Shown here: positions 5,482 through 6,240 of the stretch, piece by piece
Layout: each line of letters opens with the position of its first letter
How positions within the stretch are numbered: the stretch's first letter is position 1
NCBI GenBank assembly: GCA_002787295.1
Contig: PCWJ01000033.1
Location: forward strand, 22,898 to 29,137
Source of the DNA: Candidatus Nealsonbacteria bacterium CG11_big_fil_rev_8_21_14_0_20_37_68
GTDB lineage: Bacteria; Patescibacteriota; Minisyncoccia; Minisyncoccales; GCA-002782225
Length of the DNA: 6,240 nt
Direction of reading: 5' to 3'
Made by a program: the position numbers and the translations under genes
The notes under the pieces: model-generated
Database searches by the model: none
Seen by the model: only the letters and a program-made list of their open reading frames with translations
What the model was told of the DNA's origin: nothing

Positions 5482-5718
5482 TTAAAAAGAATTGGTTAAT
5501 CTTATCTCGATGACATCTTGATCAAATCTTTTTTCTGCCTTTTCTTGAGTGATATTGAGTTTTTTTAAAATCCTCTTTAGTTCATTTTCGAATTTTTGAC
5601 CTATCAACAGAGTCCGAGATCCTGGCATTTTACAACCTGGAAATCGAACTACCTCTTTAAAAAATCTGTCTTTCTGATCATCGTCTTTTAAACGAATCCA
5701 GATCGTCTTTAATACCAT
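5482..5718 (-). CDS. Unrecognised conserved-looking 78-residue protein downstream of rpmA
   Basis: I cannot name this family. The 78-residue product looks like a small soluble alpha/beta domain. It has a strand-like start (VLKTIWIRL), a charged helix (DDDQKDRFFKEVV), a central RFPGCKMPGSRTLLIGQKF segment with one Cys, and a strongly charged helix (ENELKRILKKLNITQEKAEKRF). The end is strand-like (DVIEIRL). There is no signal peptide or membrane segment. AAGGAGGG ends 4 nt before the ATG, so initiation should be strong. The gene lies 16 nt after rpmA in the same direction and is closed by an intrinsic terminator, so it is probably co-transcribed with rpmA. This hints at a translation-linked role, but nothing in the sequence proves it. 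Confidence 0.8.
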   Translation of the reverse strand: MVLKTIWIRLKDDDQKDRFFKEVVRFPGCKMPGSRTLLIGQKFENELKRILKKLNITQEKAEKRFDQDVIEIRLTNSF

Positions 5719-5721
5719 AAA

Positions 5722-5729
5722 CCCTCCTT
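5722..5729 (-). promoter_or_regulatory. Strong Shine-Dalgarno site of the 78-residue gene
   Basis: On the - strand AAGGAGGG is followed 3 nt later by the ATG codon at 5718-5716 (GGAGG core to ATG 4 nt). It shows the host does use an anti-Shine-Dalgarno interaction, unlike at most other starts here. Confidence 0.75.
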
Positions 5730-5734
5730 TTTTG

Positions 5735-6028
5735 TTAAGATTCTCGCGTCTGACGCGATTCTACTGATACTATTTTAGCAATTCTTTGAGAGTTGTCAAA
5801 TCTTTTTTTTCTTTTCGTTCCAAATTTAACCACACCTTCTTTTAGGGCGTATAATGTATCATCCGATCCGCGTTTCACATTTTTCCCGGGAAGGAATTTT
5901 GTGCCTCGCTGACGAATAATAACCATTCCTGGTTTGGCTTTCTGGCCTTCGTACAGCTTTACTCCAAGATATTTTGGCAGAGAGTCCCTTCCCAATCTGG
6001 TAGCACCAGTAGCTTTAGTCTTGGCCAT
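5735..6028 (-). CDS. rpmA: 50S ribosomal protein bL27
   Basis: bL27 sits in the large subunit, with its flexible N-terminus reaching toward the peptidyl transferase centre. The 97-residue product begins MAKTKATGATRLGRDSLPKYLGVKLYEGQKAKPGMVIIRQRGTKF, which follows the family pattern closely. The later block PGKNVKRGSDDTLYALKEGVVKFGTK is also diagnostic. The N-terminus starts directly at MAK, with no cleavable extension of the Firmicutes type. Usual length is about 85; the last residues (SRQTRES) are encoded by a short palindromic unit at the 3' end and look like an added tail. The usual partner rplU is not beside it: the upstream neighbour is a divergent gene. No clear Shine-Dalgarno site is seen, and the leader is predicted to be only 7-8 nt. 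Confidence 0.95.
   Translation of the reverse strand: MAKTKATGATRLGRDSLPKYLGVKLYEGQKAKPGMVIIRQRGTKFLPGKNVKRGSDDTLYALKEGVVKFGTKRKKRFDNSQRIAKIVSVESRQTRES
5738..5762 (-). repeat. 25-nt hairpin unit at the 3' end of rpmA
   Basis: On the - strand TCGCGT-CAG-ACGCGA (5758-5744) is a 6-bp stem with a triloop. It is flanked by AGAATC copies 18 nt apart, so the peptide reads ES-RQTR-ES before the stop. It has the same layout and 18-nt spacing as the unit at 6204-6228, and both share GCGAGAAYCT. Confidence 0.6.
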
Positions 6029-6041
6029 ATTTGCTTCATTT

Positions 6042-6070
6042 ATGTTATCAAAACTGATTCAATTTGTCAA
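6042..6070 (-). promoter_or_regulatory. Promoter of the rpmA operon
   Basis: On the - strand there is a perfect -35 TTGACA (6070-6065), a 17-nt spacer, and a -10 TAACAT (6047-6042). The expected start near 6035 leaves only 7-8 nt before the rpmA ATG at 6028. This is the best promoter in the window. It lies inside the first codons of the divergent gene. Confidence 0.75.
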
Positions 6071-6240
6071 AGCCCATCAAGCTGATATTATTTTGGTAAT
6101 TGGAGTTATCCTTATTTCTTTACTTTCTTTTGCCGTTGGCTATATTACCGCCAAATACCAGGCAAAAGAACCGCTAAGGATAGAAGAAAGTCACACCAAT
6201 ATAAGAACCTCGCCTTCGGCGAGAACCTTGAATGCTTCGC
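6042..6240 (+). CDS. Partial membrane-anchored protein, cut by the window end
   Basis: This is an open frame of 66 codons from ATG 6042 to the window edge, too short for the usual cut-offs but convincing. The protein starts MLSKLIQFVKAHQADIILVIG. Residues about 15-37 form one strong transmembrane segment (IILVIGVILISLLSFAVGY), followed by a polar stretch (TAKYQAKEPLRIEES) typical of an N-terminal anchor with an exported or cytoplasmic domain to follow. The function cannot be told from this part. It diverges from rpmA, with 13 bp between start codons, and overlaps the rpmA promoter. No Shine-Dalgarno site or promoter is visible for it. Codons near its end (RTSPSART) come from a hairpin repeat. 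The true start could lie slightly downstream. Confidence 0.6.
   Translation, partial: MLSKLIQFVKAHQADIILVIGVILISLLSFAVGYITAKYQAKEPLRIEESHTNIRTSPSARTLNAS
6204..6228 (+). repeat. 25-nt hairpin unit in the partial membrane-protein gene
   Basis: CTCGCC-TTC-GGCGAG (6209-6223) is a 6-bp triloop hairpin, with AGAACCT repeated at 6204-6210 and 6222-6228 (18-nt period, six codons). GGCGAGAAC (6218-6226) is identical to 4859-4867 in the second pyrG insert. ATGCTTCGC at the very edge suggests that more of the element follows. Confidence 0.55.

Overview
The window looks like a piece of a small, AT-rich bacterial genome, most likely Candidate Phyla Radiation (Patescibacteria), probably Parcubacteria-like. 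This is inference. It rests on the divergent, Lys- and Ile-rich proteins, the form of PyrG (EIGGTVG followed by EYQN rather than DIES), very short intergenic gaps, several genes without Shine-Dalgarno sites, and a tRNA without an encoded CCA. The seven complete genes stop with TAA or TAG and have no in-frame TGA, so nothing suggests a recoded UGA.

Layout. A tRNA-Lys(UUU) (13-85) precedes an unrecognised winged-helix-like protein (135-635). A terminator-like hairpin (680-710) then leads to dinB, a Y-family DNA polymerase (742-1857). Next comes a membrane-anchored S41 PDZ protease (1925-3136), behind a leader hairpin. Ribosomal protein bL9 (rplI, 3168-3620) and CTP synthase (pyrG, 3725-5476) follow, separated by a long inverted repeat. 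All of these are on the + strand. On the - strand, reading toward pyrG, are rpmA (bL27, 5735-6028) and an unrecognised 78-residue protein (5482-5718). They probably form one operon with a promoter at 6042-6070 and a terminator overlapping the end of pyrG. A divergent, truncated membrane-protein gene starts at 6042 and runs off the end. The genes are housekeeping functions (translation, nucleotide synthesis, DNA damage tolerance, envelope proteolysis) and do not form one pathway.

The most unusual signal is a set of short, GC-richer palindromic segments lying in frame inside or at the ends of coding genes. There are three consecutive hairpins in pyrG, a second nested palindrome further along pyrG, a palindromic insert in dinB, and two related 25-nt hairpin units at the 3' end of rpmA and in the truncated gene. 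They share short words (CTCGCGAAWTTCG, GGCGAGAAC, AAATTTGGTGSTGG) and add about 25, 29 and 13 residues to otherwise conserved enzymes. The best reading is a family of small palindromic elements that invades open reading frames without breaking them, analogous to Rickettsia palindromic elements. A second noteworthy pattern is a -10-like hexamer placed 5-7 nt before an ATG, which suggests leaderless or very short-leader transcripts.
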